A stretch of DNA of 64,000 nucleotides from Sphingomonas hankookensis (GTDB lineage: Bacteria > Pseudomonadota > Alphaproteobacteria > Sphingomonadales > Sphingomonadaceae), in the NCBI RefSeq assembly GCF_022664465.1, contig NZ_JAKREV010000005.1, positions 124,001-188,000 on the forward strand, given 5' to 3'. Positions within the stretch are counted from its first letter, which is position 1. The number at the start of each line of letters is the position of its first letter. This document shows positions 19,083 through 28,100 of this stretch, piece by piece. A program made the position numbers and the translations under genes. The notes under the pieces are model-generated. The model was given only the letters and a program-made list of their open reading frames with translations, ran no database searches and was not told where the DNA came from.

Positions 19083-22000
19083 TTACGCCGCCACCGCCTC
19101 CAGCACCTCGCCGACCTTGGTCAGTCGCTCGCCAGGATCGTCGATCCGCGCGGGCATGATCCAGCGGCCGTTCTTCTCGGTCAGGCCCTTGGGTGCGGCG
19201 CCCTTGTGCTGCGGGGTCAGCGCGATCGCGGCGGGACCGGCATCGACCTTCGCCACGCCCGCTCCGCGCGCCAGCAGCCGGACGCGGGCCAGCTCGATCA
19301 GCAGCCGCGCCGGTTCGGGCAGCGCGCCGAAACGGTCCTCCAGCTCCTCCTCGAACCGGTCCAGTGCGCCTTCGTCCTCGATCCGGGCGAGGCGACCGTA
19401 GAGCATCAGGCGTACTTCCGCCTCCGGAATCCACGTTTCGGGCAGGCGGCCGGCGATGCCAAGATGCAGTTCGGGGACGATGCGGTCGACGCTCTCGCCG
19501 CGCGCCGCGCGGAGTGCCCGGCCGAGCAGATACTGGTAGAGGTCGATGCCGATCAGCTTCATGTGCCCGGCCTGCGCCTCACCGACGAGGTCGCCCGCCC
19601 CGCGCAGGTCGAGGTCGCGCGCGCTGATCGCGAACCCCGCGCCCAGCCGGTCGAACGCCTGCAACGTGCGCAAGCGCTTCAATGTCGCATTAGCGATCGT
19701 GTGGTCGGGATCGGTCATCAGCAACACCTGCCCGCGCCGCCCGCCGCGCCCGACCCGGCCGCGCAATTGGTGCAGCTGCGACAGGCCGAAACGGTCGGCA
19801 TGGTGGACGATCATCGTGTTGGCGCGCGGTACGTCCAGCCCGGCCTCGATGATGTTGGTCGCCAGCAGCACGTCGCCGTCGCCCTCCGCGAAGCCGACCA
19901 TCGCCGCATCGATCTCGGCCGCGGGCATCTTGCCATGCGCGACGATCAGGTCGAGTGCGGGCGCGAGCTTGCGCAACCGCGCCTCCAGCGGGGCGATATC
20001 CTCGATCCGCGGCACGACGACGAAGCTCTGCCCGCCACGGCTGCGTTCGCGCAGCAGCGCGGTGCGCACCGTCACCTCGTCGAAATCGGCGACGGCGGTG
20101 CGGATCGGCTGGCGGAGCGCAGGCGGGGTGGCGAGGACCGACAGCTGCTGCAGCCCGATCAGCGCGCTTTGCAGCGTGCGCGGGATGGGCGTCGCCGACA
20201 GCGTCATGACATGGTCGGCCAGGTCGCGCAGGCGCGCCTTGTCCTTCGCGCCGAAACGCTGTTCCTCGTCGATCACCACCAGCGCGAGGTCGTGGTACGC
20301 GACGCCCGTGCCCGCCAGCGCCTGCGTACCGACGACCACGCCGATCGATCCGTCGGCAAGGCCGGCCTTCACCCGCTTCTTTTCCGCCGCGTCGGACAGG
20401 CGCGACAGGCCGGCGACCTCGATCCCGGTGCCCTCGAAGCGACGGCGGAAGGTTTCGACATGCTGACGGACCAGCACCGTCGTCGGCGCGGCGATCGCGA
20501 CCTGCCGGCCGGCCAGTGCGACGATCGCGGCGGCGCGCAACGCAACCTCGGTCTTGCCATAGCCGACATCGCCGATCACCAGCCGGTCCATCGGCTTGCC
20601 CGCTGCCAGATCGTCGTGCGCGGCAGCGATCGCCCGCGCCTGATCGGGGGTTTCGGTGAAGGGAAAACCCGCGGCGAAGCGTTCATAGGCGGCGATATCG
20701 GACTCGACGGCCTCGACCCGCACTTCGTCGCGTTTCGCAGCGATCGCGGCCAGTTCGCGCGCACTCTCGGCGATCGCGGTATCGATCGCGCCGCGCCGCT
20801 TCTGCCAGCTCGCCCCGTCCAGCGCGTCGAGCGTCACCGCATCGGCGTCGGCGCCATAGCGCCAGATGCGATCGGCCTCCATCACCGGCACCAGCCGCCG
20901 CGCGCCCTTGGCATAGTCCAGCACGATCGCGTCGCCGGCGTCGCCCGGCAGCGTCTCCAGCCCGGCGATGCAGCCGATGCCGAAATCCTCATGCACGATC
21001 ACGTCGCCGATGCGCAGTTCGCCTGCTTCGGCGAACATCGGATTGGCGCTGGCCGCTGCCAGTTCGTCGCCGCGGGCGCGCCCGCCGAGCAGGTCGCCGC
21101 CCGCGACCACGGTGACGCCATCGGCCACGAACCCGCGATCGAGCGGCGCGACCAGCAGCATCGCGCTGCCCGGGGCGGCGGCGACCGCTTCGTCCCAAGT
21201 CGCGATCGTCAACGGTTCGGTGCGACCGAGCGTCGCCAGCTTCTTGCGCAGGAACCGCAGGTCGCGCGGACTGCCCGCCAGCACCAGCCGCCCGCCGTCC
21301 AGTACCTCGCGCGCGAACTTGCCGAACGCACGCGCCGGTGCGCGCTCCGTCACGAAGCGCGGCGGTTCGGCGGCATCGGTCAAGGCGATAGCTTCGCGTT
21401 TGTCGAGCAGCGCATCCCATGCATCACCGTCGATCAGCGCGGCGGCATCGCGGCGACGGCGGCGGGTGGCGTCCTGCGCCAGATCGAGGAAGCGCGCGCG
21501 CCGTCCGGCGGCGTCACCATCCATCGCCGCCGCGGCACCGGGCACATGGTCGAGCAGCGCGACACCGTCGGTCGCAGCCGGTTCGGCCGCGCGGCCGATG
21601 GTCACGTCGTCCAGATCGGCATCACCGCGCTGGGTGACCGGATCGTAGCGACGGATCGTGGTGATGCTGCCATCCTCCACCGCGATGCGGATCGGTCCCA
21701 TTGCATCGGCGGGAAAAATGTCGATCACGCCGCCGCGCACCGCGACCTCGCCCGGTTCGTCGACCCGGTCGTCGATGACATAGCCAAGCTCCACCGCCCG
21801 CGCGGCAAAGCCGGTCAGGTCGATCGCATCGCCGGGACGCAGCACCGGCGGCGCGGCGTCGAAATCGCCCGGCGCGGCGATGCGCAGCGCGGTCGCCTCC
21901 GGCGTGGTGATGCACGCGAAGCGACGCCCGTCCGCAGCGGCGATCCGCAACCGGCGCAGCGCCGCGACCCGCGCGCCGGCGTTGCCGGGAGAGGCCGGCG

Positions 22001-22223
22001 CATCGTCACCGGGCAGCGCGTCGCTGGCGGGCAGATGGACAACCTCCGCATCGGGGACGAATGCGGCAAGCAGGTCGGCGATCGCCGCGGCGCGCACCTC
22101 GTCCGACGCGATGAACAGCAGCGATCGTTCCGCCACGGCACGGGCCAGCTGGGCGGCGACGGGGCCGGTTGCGGTCCGCCGTCCCACTTGCGCAGATCGG
22201 TCGGGGGCGGTGGCATTCGACAT
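19083..22223 (-). CDS. mfd: Transcription-repair coupling factor Mfd
   Basis: Mfd pushes stalled RNA polymerase off damaged DNA and recruits UvrA. The 1046-residue protein begins with the UvrB-homology region (RGGVIDIFPADAMGPIRIAV). It has the RNA polymerase interaction domain near VIVHEDFGIGCIAGLETLPG, then RecG-like helicase motifs: GDVGYGKTEVALRAA (Walker A), VIDEEQRFGAKDKARL (DEEQ box), TLSATPIPRTL and RGRVGRGGRRGQV. A C-terminal TRCF domain follows. This is about 100 residues shorter than typical Mfd proteins. ATG 22223 is chosen; the frame stays open far upstream but overlaps the divergent gumN-like gene. Confidence 0.95.
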   Translation of the reverse strand: MSNATAPDRSAQVGRRTATGPVAAQLARAVAERSLLFIASDEVRAAAIADLLAAFVPDAEVVHLPASDALPGDDAPASPGNAGARVAALRRLRIAAADGRRFACITTPEATALRIAAPGDFDAAPPVLRPGDAIDLTGFAARAVELGYVIDDRVDEPGEVAVRGGVIDIFPADAMGPIRIAVEDGSITTIRRYDPVTQRGDADLDDVTIGRAAEPAATDGVALLDHVPGAAAAMDGDAAGRRARFLDLAQDATRRRRRDAAALIDGDAWDALLDKREAIALTDAAEPPRFVTERAPARAFGKFAREVLDGGRLVLAGSPRDLRFLRKKLATLGRTEPLTIATWDEAVAAAPGSAMLLVAPLDRGFVADGVTVVAGGDLLGGRARGDELAAASANPMFAEAGELRIGDVIVHEDFGIGCIAGLETLPGDAGDAIVLDYAKGARRLVPVMEADRIWRYGADADAVTLDALDGASWQKRRGAIDTAIAESARELAAIAAKRDEVRVEAVESDIAAYERFAAGFPFTETPDQARAIAAAHDDLAAGKPMDRLVIGDVGYGKTEVALRAAAIVALAGRQVAIAAPTTVLVRQHVETFRRRFEGTGIEVAGLSRLSDAAEKKRVKAGLADGSIGVVVGTQALAGTGVAYHDLALVVIDEEQRFGAKDKARLRDLADHVMTLSATPIPRTLQSALIGLQQLSVLATPPALRQPIRTAVADFDEVTVRTALLRERSRGGQSFVVVPRIEDIAPLEARLRKLAPALDLIVAHGKMPAAEIDAAMVGFAEGDGDVLLATNIIEAGLDVPRANTMIVHHADRFGLSQLHQLRGRVGRGGRRGQVLLMTDPDHTIANATLKRLRTLQAFDRLGAGFAISARDLDLRGAGDLVGEAQAGHMKLIGIDLYQYLLGRALRAARGESVDRIVPELHLGIAGRLPETWIPEAEVRLMLYGRLARIEDEGALDRFEEELEDRFGALPEPARLLIELARVRLLARGAGVAKVDAGPAAIALTPQHKGAAPKGLTEKNGRWIMPARIDDPGERLTKVGEVLEAVAA

Positions 22224-22379
22224 GGCGGAATTCCCGGCAAGGCCCTGAAACAAGGTCCATAGAAACATCCAACGAAGCGTCGCACCCGGACGTTCCTGCC
22301 ATATCGACGAACGGCAAATCTCCTGTCGTCGCTCCCCCCGCGCTGCTATGACGGACACGACCCGCCGGCCACCGGCGCC

Positions 22380-23309
22380 ATGGAGATGTGCATGTCCTCG
22401 ATCCTGCTGCGCTATGCCGCCGCGTTCAGCCTGCTGACCGCCGCACCCGTCTGGGCCCAGACCGCGAAGGCACCCGCCGCGCCCGCCGCGATGGCCGCGG
22501 ACGAAGCCGATCCGGCGCTGTGGGTCGTGAAGGACAAGGACACGACCATCTATCTGTTCGGGACGATCCACGTCCTGAAGCCCGGCCTGTCGTGGTTCGA
22601 CGACGCGGTGCGCACCGCATTCGACAAGTCGAACGAGGTCGTGCTGGAAATCCCGATGCCGACCCCCGAACAGGCGCAGGCGGCGGTAATGAAGTCGGCG
22701 GTGAACGTCACCGGCCCGAAGCTCAGCGAAAAGCTGCCCGAGGCGGAACGTCCGGCCTATGCCAAGGCGGTCGCCGATGCCGGGCTGCCGGCCGGCGCGC
22801 TCGAACAGCTCGACCCGTGGTTCGCCGCGTCGACGCTGACGCTGGTGACGTTGCAGAAGCAGGGCTACGATCCGGCGAGCGGTGCGGAACAGGCGATCTC
22901 GCAAGCGGCCAAGGTGGCGGGCAAGCCGGTCACCGGCCTCGAAACGCTGGAGCAGCAGTTCGGATTCTTCGATTCGCTGTCCGACGCGGCACAGGTCACC
23001 TTCCTGACCGAGACGATCAAGGAACTGCCGACCGCGGGCACGTCGATCGACAAGATGGTCGACCAGTGGCGCCGCGGCGATCCCGACGCGCTGGCCGCGA
23101 CGATGAACGAAGAGATGACCGTGTCGCCCGAACTCAAGCGCGTGCTGCTGACCGATCGCAACGCGCGCTGGGCCAAGTGGATCGAGGACCGGATGAAGCG
23201 TCCGGGCACGGTGTTCGTCGCGGTGGGTGCGGGGCATCTGGCGGGCAGCGGCAGCGTGCAGGACGCGCTCAAGCGCTACAAGCTGCGTGCGACGCGGGTG
23301 AAGTATTGA
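22380..23309 (+). CDS. TraB/GumN family protein
   Basis: A 309-residue exported protein of the TraB/GumN (ChaN-like, Tiki-related) family, thought to be metal-dependent proteases; the role in bacteria is unclear. A signal peptide (LLRYAAAFSLLTAAPVWAQ) precedes ALWVVKDKDTTIYLFGTIHVLKPG, the family's first GTIH motif. The second conserved site is VFVAVGAGHLAGSGSVQDAL near the C-terminus. Three ATGs compete (22380, 22386, 22392); the last gives the most usual signal peptide. Divergent from mfd with 156 bases between, so the promoters are there. Confidence 0.9.
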   Translation: MEMCMSSILLRYAAAFSLLTAAPVWAQTAKAPAAPAAMAADEADPALWVVKDKDTTIYLFGTIHVLKPGLSWFDDAVRTAFDKSNEVVLEIPMPTPEQAQAAVMKSAVNVTGPKLSEKLPEAERPAYAKAVADAGLPAGALEQLDPWFAASTLTLVTLQKQGYDPASGAEQAISQAAKVAGKPVTGLETLEQQFGFFDSLSDAAQVTFLTETIKELPTAGTSIDKMVDQWRRGDPDALAATMNEEMTVSPELKRVLLTDRNARWAKWIEDRMKRPGTVFVAVGAGHLAGSGSVQDALKRYKLRATRVKY

Positions 23310-23337
23310 GGGGTTCCCGGCACGCACCTTTTGCCAG

Positions 23338-23430
23338 CCACCAGCGTCGCCCCAGCGAAGGCTGGGGTCTCCCCGTGATTGCGCGGGACAGGAGCGGCGA
23401 GAGACCCCAGCCTTCGCTGGGGTGACGCTT
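23338..23430. repeat. REP-like paired hairpin repeat
   Basis: CGCCCCAGCGAAGGCTGGGG and, inverted, CCCCAGCCTTCGCTGGGGTG enclose a variable spacer. A shorter palindrome, CACCCCGGGCTTGACCCGGG, follows at about 23466-23485. No gene lies between 23310 and 23592. Confidence 0.8.
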
Positions 23431-23500
23431 TCGGCGAATGGCAACTTCGCCGTCCCTCACGCCGTCACCCCGGGCTTGACCCGGGGCGACCGATACCCCT

Positions 23501-23540
23501 GTCCAAAACAAAACGGCCGGCGGATCGCTCCGCCGGCCGT
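23501..23540 (-). terminator. Rho-independent terminator of the minus-strand lipoprotein gene
   Basis: A perfect 12-bp stem (ACGGCCGGCGGA with its complement) and TCGC loop. On the minus strand it is followed by TTTTGTTTT. It lies 52 bases after the lipoprotein gene's stop. Confidence 0.9.
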
Positions 23541-23592
23541 CAGGCACGTTCGCTACGACCGCGGCCCGGAAGGAGGCCGCGGTCGGAAATCA

Positions 23593-23976
23593 TCAGGCGT
23601 TGCAGGTCTGCGCGGTCTTGCCCGGCTGGGTCAGGGTAATCGTCTTCGGCGTGCCGGTCAGGCTGTAGCCGCCCTCGGCGACCAGCGGCTTGCCCTTTTC
23701 CTCGGTCTTCAGCCGGACGGGGGCCGAATCCTGCTTGGCGCGGAAATTGGCCTGGGTGTCGCCTTCGAAGAAGTCGACATAGACAAGGCTGTTGTCCTTG
23801 CAGCGGAACGTCACGCTCGCCTTGACGGGCGGGGGCAGTTCCACGGGGGCGCGGTTGGCGAGCTGCGATGCCAGCGGATCGGGCGCGCGGGTGTCGAGCT
23901 GCTCCGGCTGCTGCTGACCGCAGGCCGAAAGGGCGAAGGCCGCGGCGGTGGCGGCGAGGAGAAGGGGGTGCTTCAT
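23593..23976 (-). CDS. Small lipoprotein, possibly MliC-like
   Basis: A 127-residue lipoprotein. The signal peptide MKHPLLLAATAAAFALSACG ends in a lipobox (LSAC, Cys about 19). The mature part is QQ/P-rich, then shows one folded domain with two cysteines (FRCKDNSLVYVDFFEG and the C-terminal QTCNA). The pattern of a Cys at the first strand, a Leu-rich sheet and a Cys near the end resembles the membrane-bound C-type lysozyme inhibitor domain. I consider that only a possibility. ATG 23976 is chosen because it begins the signal peptide. It is monocistronic with its own terminator. Confidence 0.75.
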   Translation of the reverse strand: MKHPLLLAATAAAFALSACGQQQPEQLDTRAPDPLASQLANRAPVELPPPVKASVTFRCKDNSLVYVDFFEGDTQANFRAKQDSAPVRLKTEEKGKPLVAEGGYSLTGTPKTITLTQPGKTAQTCNA

Positions 23977-24063
23977 AGGGTTAAAGGCGTTCGCAAACGC
24001 AACCCGCTTCGTCAAGCAACGTTATATTTCATTGCAACGACGCCTGTCGCGGCGCGGCAAGTT

Positions 24064-25116
24064 TCAGGCGGTCGTGAACGCAAACCGCATCGCACTGTGC
24101 CATGTCTCCCCGGGATCGAGCCGCGCGGAGGGAAAGTCCGGCCGGTTCGGCGTGTCGGGAAACGCCTGCGGCTCGAGGCACACCGCATCCCCCTGCCGAT
24201 ACAGCCGCCCGCTTTTGCCCGGCTCGGCACCGCCGAGGAAGTTGCCCGAATAGAGTTGCAACCCCGGTGCGGTGATCGACAGCGTCATCACCCGCCCCGA
24301 TGCCGGATCGACCAGCACCGCCGCGGGACGCAGCACGCCCACATCGCCGCGCACGATATAGTTATGGTCGTAGCCGCGTCCGATCGCGATCTGCCCGTCG
24401 CGCCCGTCGCGCACGCGTTCGCCGATGGCACGGGCGTCCCGGAAATCGAACGGCGTCCCCGCCACGGCGCGGCGTTCGCCGGTCGGGATCGAGGTGGCGT
24501 CGACCGGCAGATACGCGTCCGCCTCGATCGTCAGCCGGTGGTCGAGCACATCGCCGGTGCCGCTCAGGTCGAAGAACGCGTGGTTGGTCAGGTTGACGAT
24601 GGTCGGCGCGTCGCTGGTCGCGGCATAGTCGATCGTGAGCGCGTCGGGCGTCAGCATATAGGTCGCGCTGGCGTGCAGCGTGCCGGGATAGCCGGCATCG
24701 CCATCGGGGCTGGTGAGCGTCAGCCGGGCCCATGCCGCCGCATCGTCGCTGCCGACGTCCGCCACCTCCCACAACCGCTGGTCGAACCCGTCCGATCCGC
24801 CGTGCAGGTGGTTGGGCGCGTTGTTCGTCTCCAGCACATAGTCGCGCCCGTCGAGCGTGAACCGTCCGCCCGCGATGCGATTGGCATAGCGGCCGACCGT
24901 CACCCCGAACCACGACGGACGGTCGCGATAGGATTGCACGTCGTCGAAGCCGAGCACGATGTCCGCCGAGGTGCCGGAGCGGTCGGGTACGCAGAGCGAC
25001 TGGAGCGTCGCGCCGAGCGGCAGGACGCGCGCGGACAGTGCGCCGGCGGTGAGCTCGATCGCTTCGGCAGGGACGTCGTCCAGCGTGCCGAAGGGGATGC
25101 GTTGTGCTCCTGCCAT
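24064..25116 (-). CDS. galM: Aldose 1-epimerase (galactose mutarotase)
   Basis: GalM interconverts alpha and beta anomers of free hexoses. The 350-residue protein has GRYANRIAGGRFTLDGRDY and the active-site run NNAPNHLHGGSDGFDQRLWEV. Later blocks are IVNLTNHAFFDLSGTG (second catalytic His) and DHNYIVRG, with a Glu near the C-terminus (VCLEPQAFPDTPN). There is no clear signal peptide, so it is cytosolic or periplasmic only if the start is elsewhere. It lies next to, and on the same strand as, the GH31/GH35 genes, where released galactose or xylose would be its likely substrate. A REP-like repeat separates it from the GH31 gene. Confidence 0.93.
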   Translation of the reverse strand: MAGAQRIPFGTLDDVPAEAIELTAGALSARVLPLGATLQSLCVPDRSGTSADIVLGFDDVQSYRDRPSWFGVTVGRYANRIAGGRFTLDGRDYVLETNNAPNHLHGGSDGFDQRLWEVADVGSDDAAAWARLTLTSPDGDAGYPGTLHASATYMLTPDALTIDYAATSDAPTIVNLTNHAFFDLSGTGDVLDHRLTIEADAYLPVDATSIPTGERRAVAGTPFDFRDARAIGERVRDGRDGQIAIGRGYDHNYIVRGDVGVLRPAAVLVDPASGRVMTLSITAPGLQLYSGNFLGGAEPGKSGRLYRQGDAVCLEPQAFPDTPNRPDFPSARLDPGETWHSAMRFAFTTA

Positions 25117-25140
25117 ACCGATTCCCTGTCTCCGCCACAC

Positions 25141-25228
25141 ACGTCATCCCAGCGCAGGCGGGGATCTCCCCGTTGCACAGGCGCTCGCCTCGCCGCGGGA
25201 GACCCCAGCCTTCGCTGGGGTGACGACC
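25141..25228. repeat. REP-like paired hairpin repeat
   Basis: GTCATCCCAGCGCAGGCGGG and GAGACCCCAGCCTTCGCTGG face each other around a 35-base spacer, filling the gap between the GH31 gene and galM. Confidence 0.8.
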
Positions 25229-25229
25229 T

Positions 25230-28100
25230 TTAGCGAATGACCGGCCGCCCCGCCAACGGCACGCTCACCGCCCGCCCGTCATACACGAACGTCGTCGCGG
25301 CATTGTCCGCGAAGTCCGGTGCCACCGCCTTGCCCGGCGTGTGGAAGCGCACCGACATCGCCCGCTTGGCGACCATGCCGGGGAAGCTCCCCTGCCGTGC
25401 GCCGATGGTCAGCGTCTTGCTGCCCTCGCTCCACGTCACCGGCACCTGTGCCGACTGGCCCTTGCGATAGCCTTCGCTCAGGCCGTCATCCTCGAACAGC
25501 GTGTAGGCGCCGTCCTTGCCGGTGAAGACGTGGAGCACATAGGGACCGTCGGGCTGCTCGGCGGTCGATTGCACCTCCGCACCCGTCGGCACGATCGATC
25601 CGGCGCGGACATATAGCGGCATGGTAGCGAGCGGTGCGGCGGCGTTGACCGTCCGCCCGCCCTTCAGATAGGCGCCGGTCGCGAAGTCGTACCAGTCGGC
25701 CCCGGCGGGCAGATAGACCTGCCGGCTGCGCGCGCCGAACTGCGTCACCGGTGCCACGAGGAACGCCGACCCGAACATATACTGGTCGTCCAGCCCCCAA
25801 GTCTTGCGATCGGCGGCGAAGTCCATCACCAGCCCGCGCATCATCGTGCCGTCGCGGTGCCAGTTCTCGGCGGCGAGCGACAGGATGTAGGGCAGCAGTC
25901 GGTAGCGCAGCCGGTCGTAATGCCCAAGCGCCTGATACAGCGCCGGGTCGCTGGCGCCCAGTTCGTAGATTTCGCGGAACGGCGTCTCGCCATGGCTGCG
26001 GAACAGCGGGCTGAACGCGCCGAACTGGAACCAGCGCAGGTTCAGTTCCTTCCATTCGGCCAGATGCGCCGGGTCCTTCTTGCTATAGCGATCCTCGACC
26101 GCGAAGCCGCCGATATCGTGCGTCCAGTTGGGCACGCCCGACATCGACAGGTTGACGCCCGCCGAAATCTGATCGCGTAGATCGTCCCAGCGCGACGCGA
26201 CGTCCCCCGACCACAAAGCGGCACTGGCGCGCTGGATACCGCCATAGCCCGACCGGGTCAGGATGAAGGGCCGCACATCGGGCTTTGCGACGCGCAGGCC
26301 GTCGGCGACGCCCTCGGCATGGACCAGCGGATAGCTGTTGAAGAATTCCTCCGCCGGCCCCTGCGCGGTCGGGCCCATCCGGTCCTTGCGCTGTTCGATC
26401 GACAGGTTCGAATGGATGTCCGGCTCGGTCGCGTCCATCCACCACGCATCGAAGCCCTTGTCGACCAGCGCCTCCTTCATCTGCCGGAAATAGATGGCGC
26501 GCGCCTCGGGGGCATAGGGGTCGTAGTCGGTGTTGAGATAGCCCTTGCCGACCCAATCGCGTTCCTTGGCCAACAAGTTGCCCTGATAGAGATAGCCCTT
26601 GGCAGCCAGTTCCTGCGCGTTCTTCGTGTTCGGATAGAATTTCGGCCACACTGAAATCATGATCCGCGCGTCGTTGACGTGGATTTCGTCGACCATCTGC
26701 TGCGGCTTGGGGAAGCGCTTGGTATCGAAGCAGTGGCAGCCCCACTGGTCCTCGGGCCAGTAGAACCAGTCCTGCACGATATTGTCGATCGGCAGGCGCC
26801 GCTTGCGATATTCGCGCACGACGTCCAGCAGTTCGTCCTGCGTGTTGTAGCGCTGGCGGCTCTGCCAGAAACCATAGGCCCAGCGCGGCATCAGCGCCGC
26901 CTTGCCGGTCAGCGCGCGATAGCCGGCGATCACGCCGTCCATGTTCTTGCCGCCGACATAGTAATAATCGAGCGCATGGGCGACGTCCGACGACCACCAC
27001 AGCGAATGGCGGTCGGCTTGCGCCAGCGGATCGTTCTGGAACAGCGCGATATAGCCCGCATTCGGCTCCCACTCGATCCGCACTTCCGCTGCCTTGCCGG
27101 CGGTCATGGGGAGGTCGAAATTGTGGAACCACGGGTTCCAGTTCTGCCGCCAGCGGTTCAGCACCTGCCTACCGTCGACGAAGACCTTCACATAGCTCGA
27201 CGAATAGAGCCGGAATTTCTGAATGCCGGTGACCGAGGGGATGACGGTGCCGGTCCAGACGACCTTCTGCGTCTGCACCGCATTGCCGGCAGTATTCTGC
27301 CCCGTCGTCGGCGCGACCGTCTGCGCCTTGGCGGCGGCGGGCCAGTTCGCCTGGTCCTTGATGAACTGGTAGTTGATCGTCGGCTCGGTCCGGGTCACCG
27401 CCAGCCGGTCGCCGAGATAATATTGCGCCTGCCAGCCGGGCTTGCCGTCGGAGGTGACGCGCATCCCCTCCCCCACCAGCCGGTACGGCTGCGGATTGCC
27501 GACGCGGGTGATGCCGTTATTGTCCCACAGCACCCCGTAATTCTTCGTCGACACGACGAACGGAATGCCGATGTCCATATTGTGCTGGGCGAGTTCGACG
27601 TCCTCGCCATTGTAATTCATCTGCCGGTTCTGGTGCTGGCCCAGACCGTAGAGCCCTTCGTCGGTGCCGCGGTTGAACTGCTGGCGGACGGCGACGAACT
27701 TCTCGCCGCCGGCGGTCGCCGGCACGAAGCCGGCGCGCGGTGCCTCCTCCAGCGTCAGCTTGCCCACCGCATCGCGAAAGCGCACCTGCCCGTCGTCCAG
27801 GTCGATCTCGGCCGATCCGCCCGCCGCCTTCACCACCACGACACCGCGGGCCTGGCTGACGGTGAAATCGCCCGCCGGTTTCGCGGTCACCATCAGGCTG
27901 TCGGGCGTGTCGAGGCTGGCATCGGGCACTGCCGTCACGCGGAAGCGGTCGGGACCATAGACCAGCACCCGCACCCGCTTGGCAGGGCCGGCATCGGGGG
28001 TGACGACCACGCCGCCCGGCACCTTCGTGACATCGGCGGCGAGCGCCGGGAACGAGGCCGACAGGGCCAGCGACAACAAGGTCCAGCGAAGCGTCTTCAT
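25230..28100 (-). CDS. GH31 alpha-glycosidase with PA14 insert, probable alpha-xylosidase
   Basis: A 956-residue exported enzyme (signal peptide MKTLRWTLLSLALSASFPAL, then AAD). The N-terminal beta-sandwich has GLYGLGQHQNRQMNYNGEDV. A PA14-like insert lies at about residues 245-345 (IQKFRLYSSSYVKVFVDGRQ). The GH31 barrel has the nucleophile motif WWMDATEPD (Asp556). A C-terminal DUF5110-like sandwich follows. A GH31 catalytic domain with a PA14 insert is the layout known for the xyloglucan alpha-xylosidase of Cellvibrio japonicus. With the GH35 gene overlapping by one base and a GH29 fucosidase opposite, removal of alpha-1,6-xylose from xyloglucan oligosaccharides is the best inference. Alpha-glucosidase activity remains possible. 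Confidence 0.88.
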   Translation of the reverse strand: MKTLRWTLLSLALSASFPALAADVTKVPGGVVVTPDAGPAKRVRVLVYGPDRFRVTAVPDASLDTPDSLMVTAKPAGDFTVSQARGVVVVKAAGGSAEIDLDDGQVRFRDAVGKLTLEEAPRAGFVPATAGGEKFVAVRQQFNRGTDEGLYGLGQHQNRQMNYNGEDVELAQHNMDIGIPFVVSTKNYGVLWDNNGITRVGNPQPYRLVGEGMRVTSDGKPGWQAQYYLGDRLAVTRTEPTINYQFIKDQANWPAAAKAQTVAPTTGQNTAGNAVQTQKVVWTGTVIPSVTGIQKFRLYSSSYVKVFVDGRQVLNRWRQNWNPWFHNFDLPMTAGKAAEVRIEWEPNAGYIALFQNDPLAQADRHSLWWSSDVAHALDYYYVGGKNMDGVIAGYRALTGKAALMPRWAYGFWQSRQRYNTQDELLDVVREYRKRRLPIDNIVQDWFYWPEDQWGCHCFDTKRFPKPQQMVDEIHVNDARIMISVWPKFYPNTKNAQELAAKGYLYQGNLLAKERDWVGKGYLNTDYDPYAPEARAIYFRQMKEALVDKGFDAWWMDATEPDIHSNLSIEQRKDRMGPTAQGPAEEFFNSYPLVHAEGVADGLRVAKPDVRPFILTRSGYGGIQRASAALWSGDVASRWDDLRDQISAGVNLSMSGVPNWTHDIGGFAVEDRYSKKDPAHLAEWKELNLRWFQFGAFSPLFRSHGETPFREIYELGASDPALYQALGHYDRLRYRLLPYILSLAAENWHRDGTMMRGLVMDFAADRKTWGLDDQYMFGSAFLVAPVTQFGARSRQVYLPAGADWYDFATGAYLKGGRTVNAAAPLATMPLYVRAGSIVPTGAEVQSTAEQPDGPYVLHVFTGKDGAYTLFEDDGLSEGYRKGQSAQVPVTWSEGSKTLTIGARQGSFPGMVAKRAMSVRFHTPGKAVAPDFADNAATTFVYDGRAVSVPLAGRPVIR

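Noticed and set aside
19206..22262. A 1018-residue open frame on the plus strand opposite mfd
   Set aside because: It is the mirror of a GC-rich coding region: composition dominated by Arg, Gln, Asp and His, with no domain, and mfd on the other strand has all its motifs.
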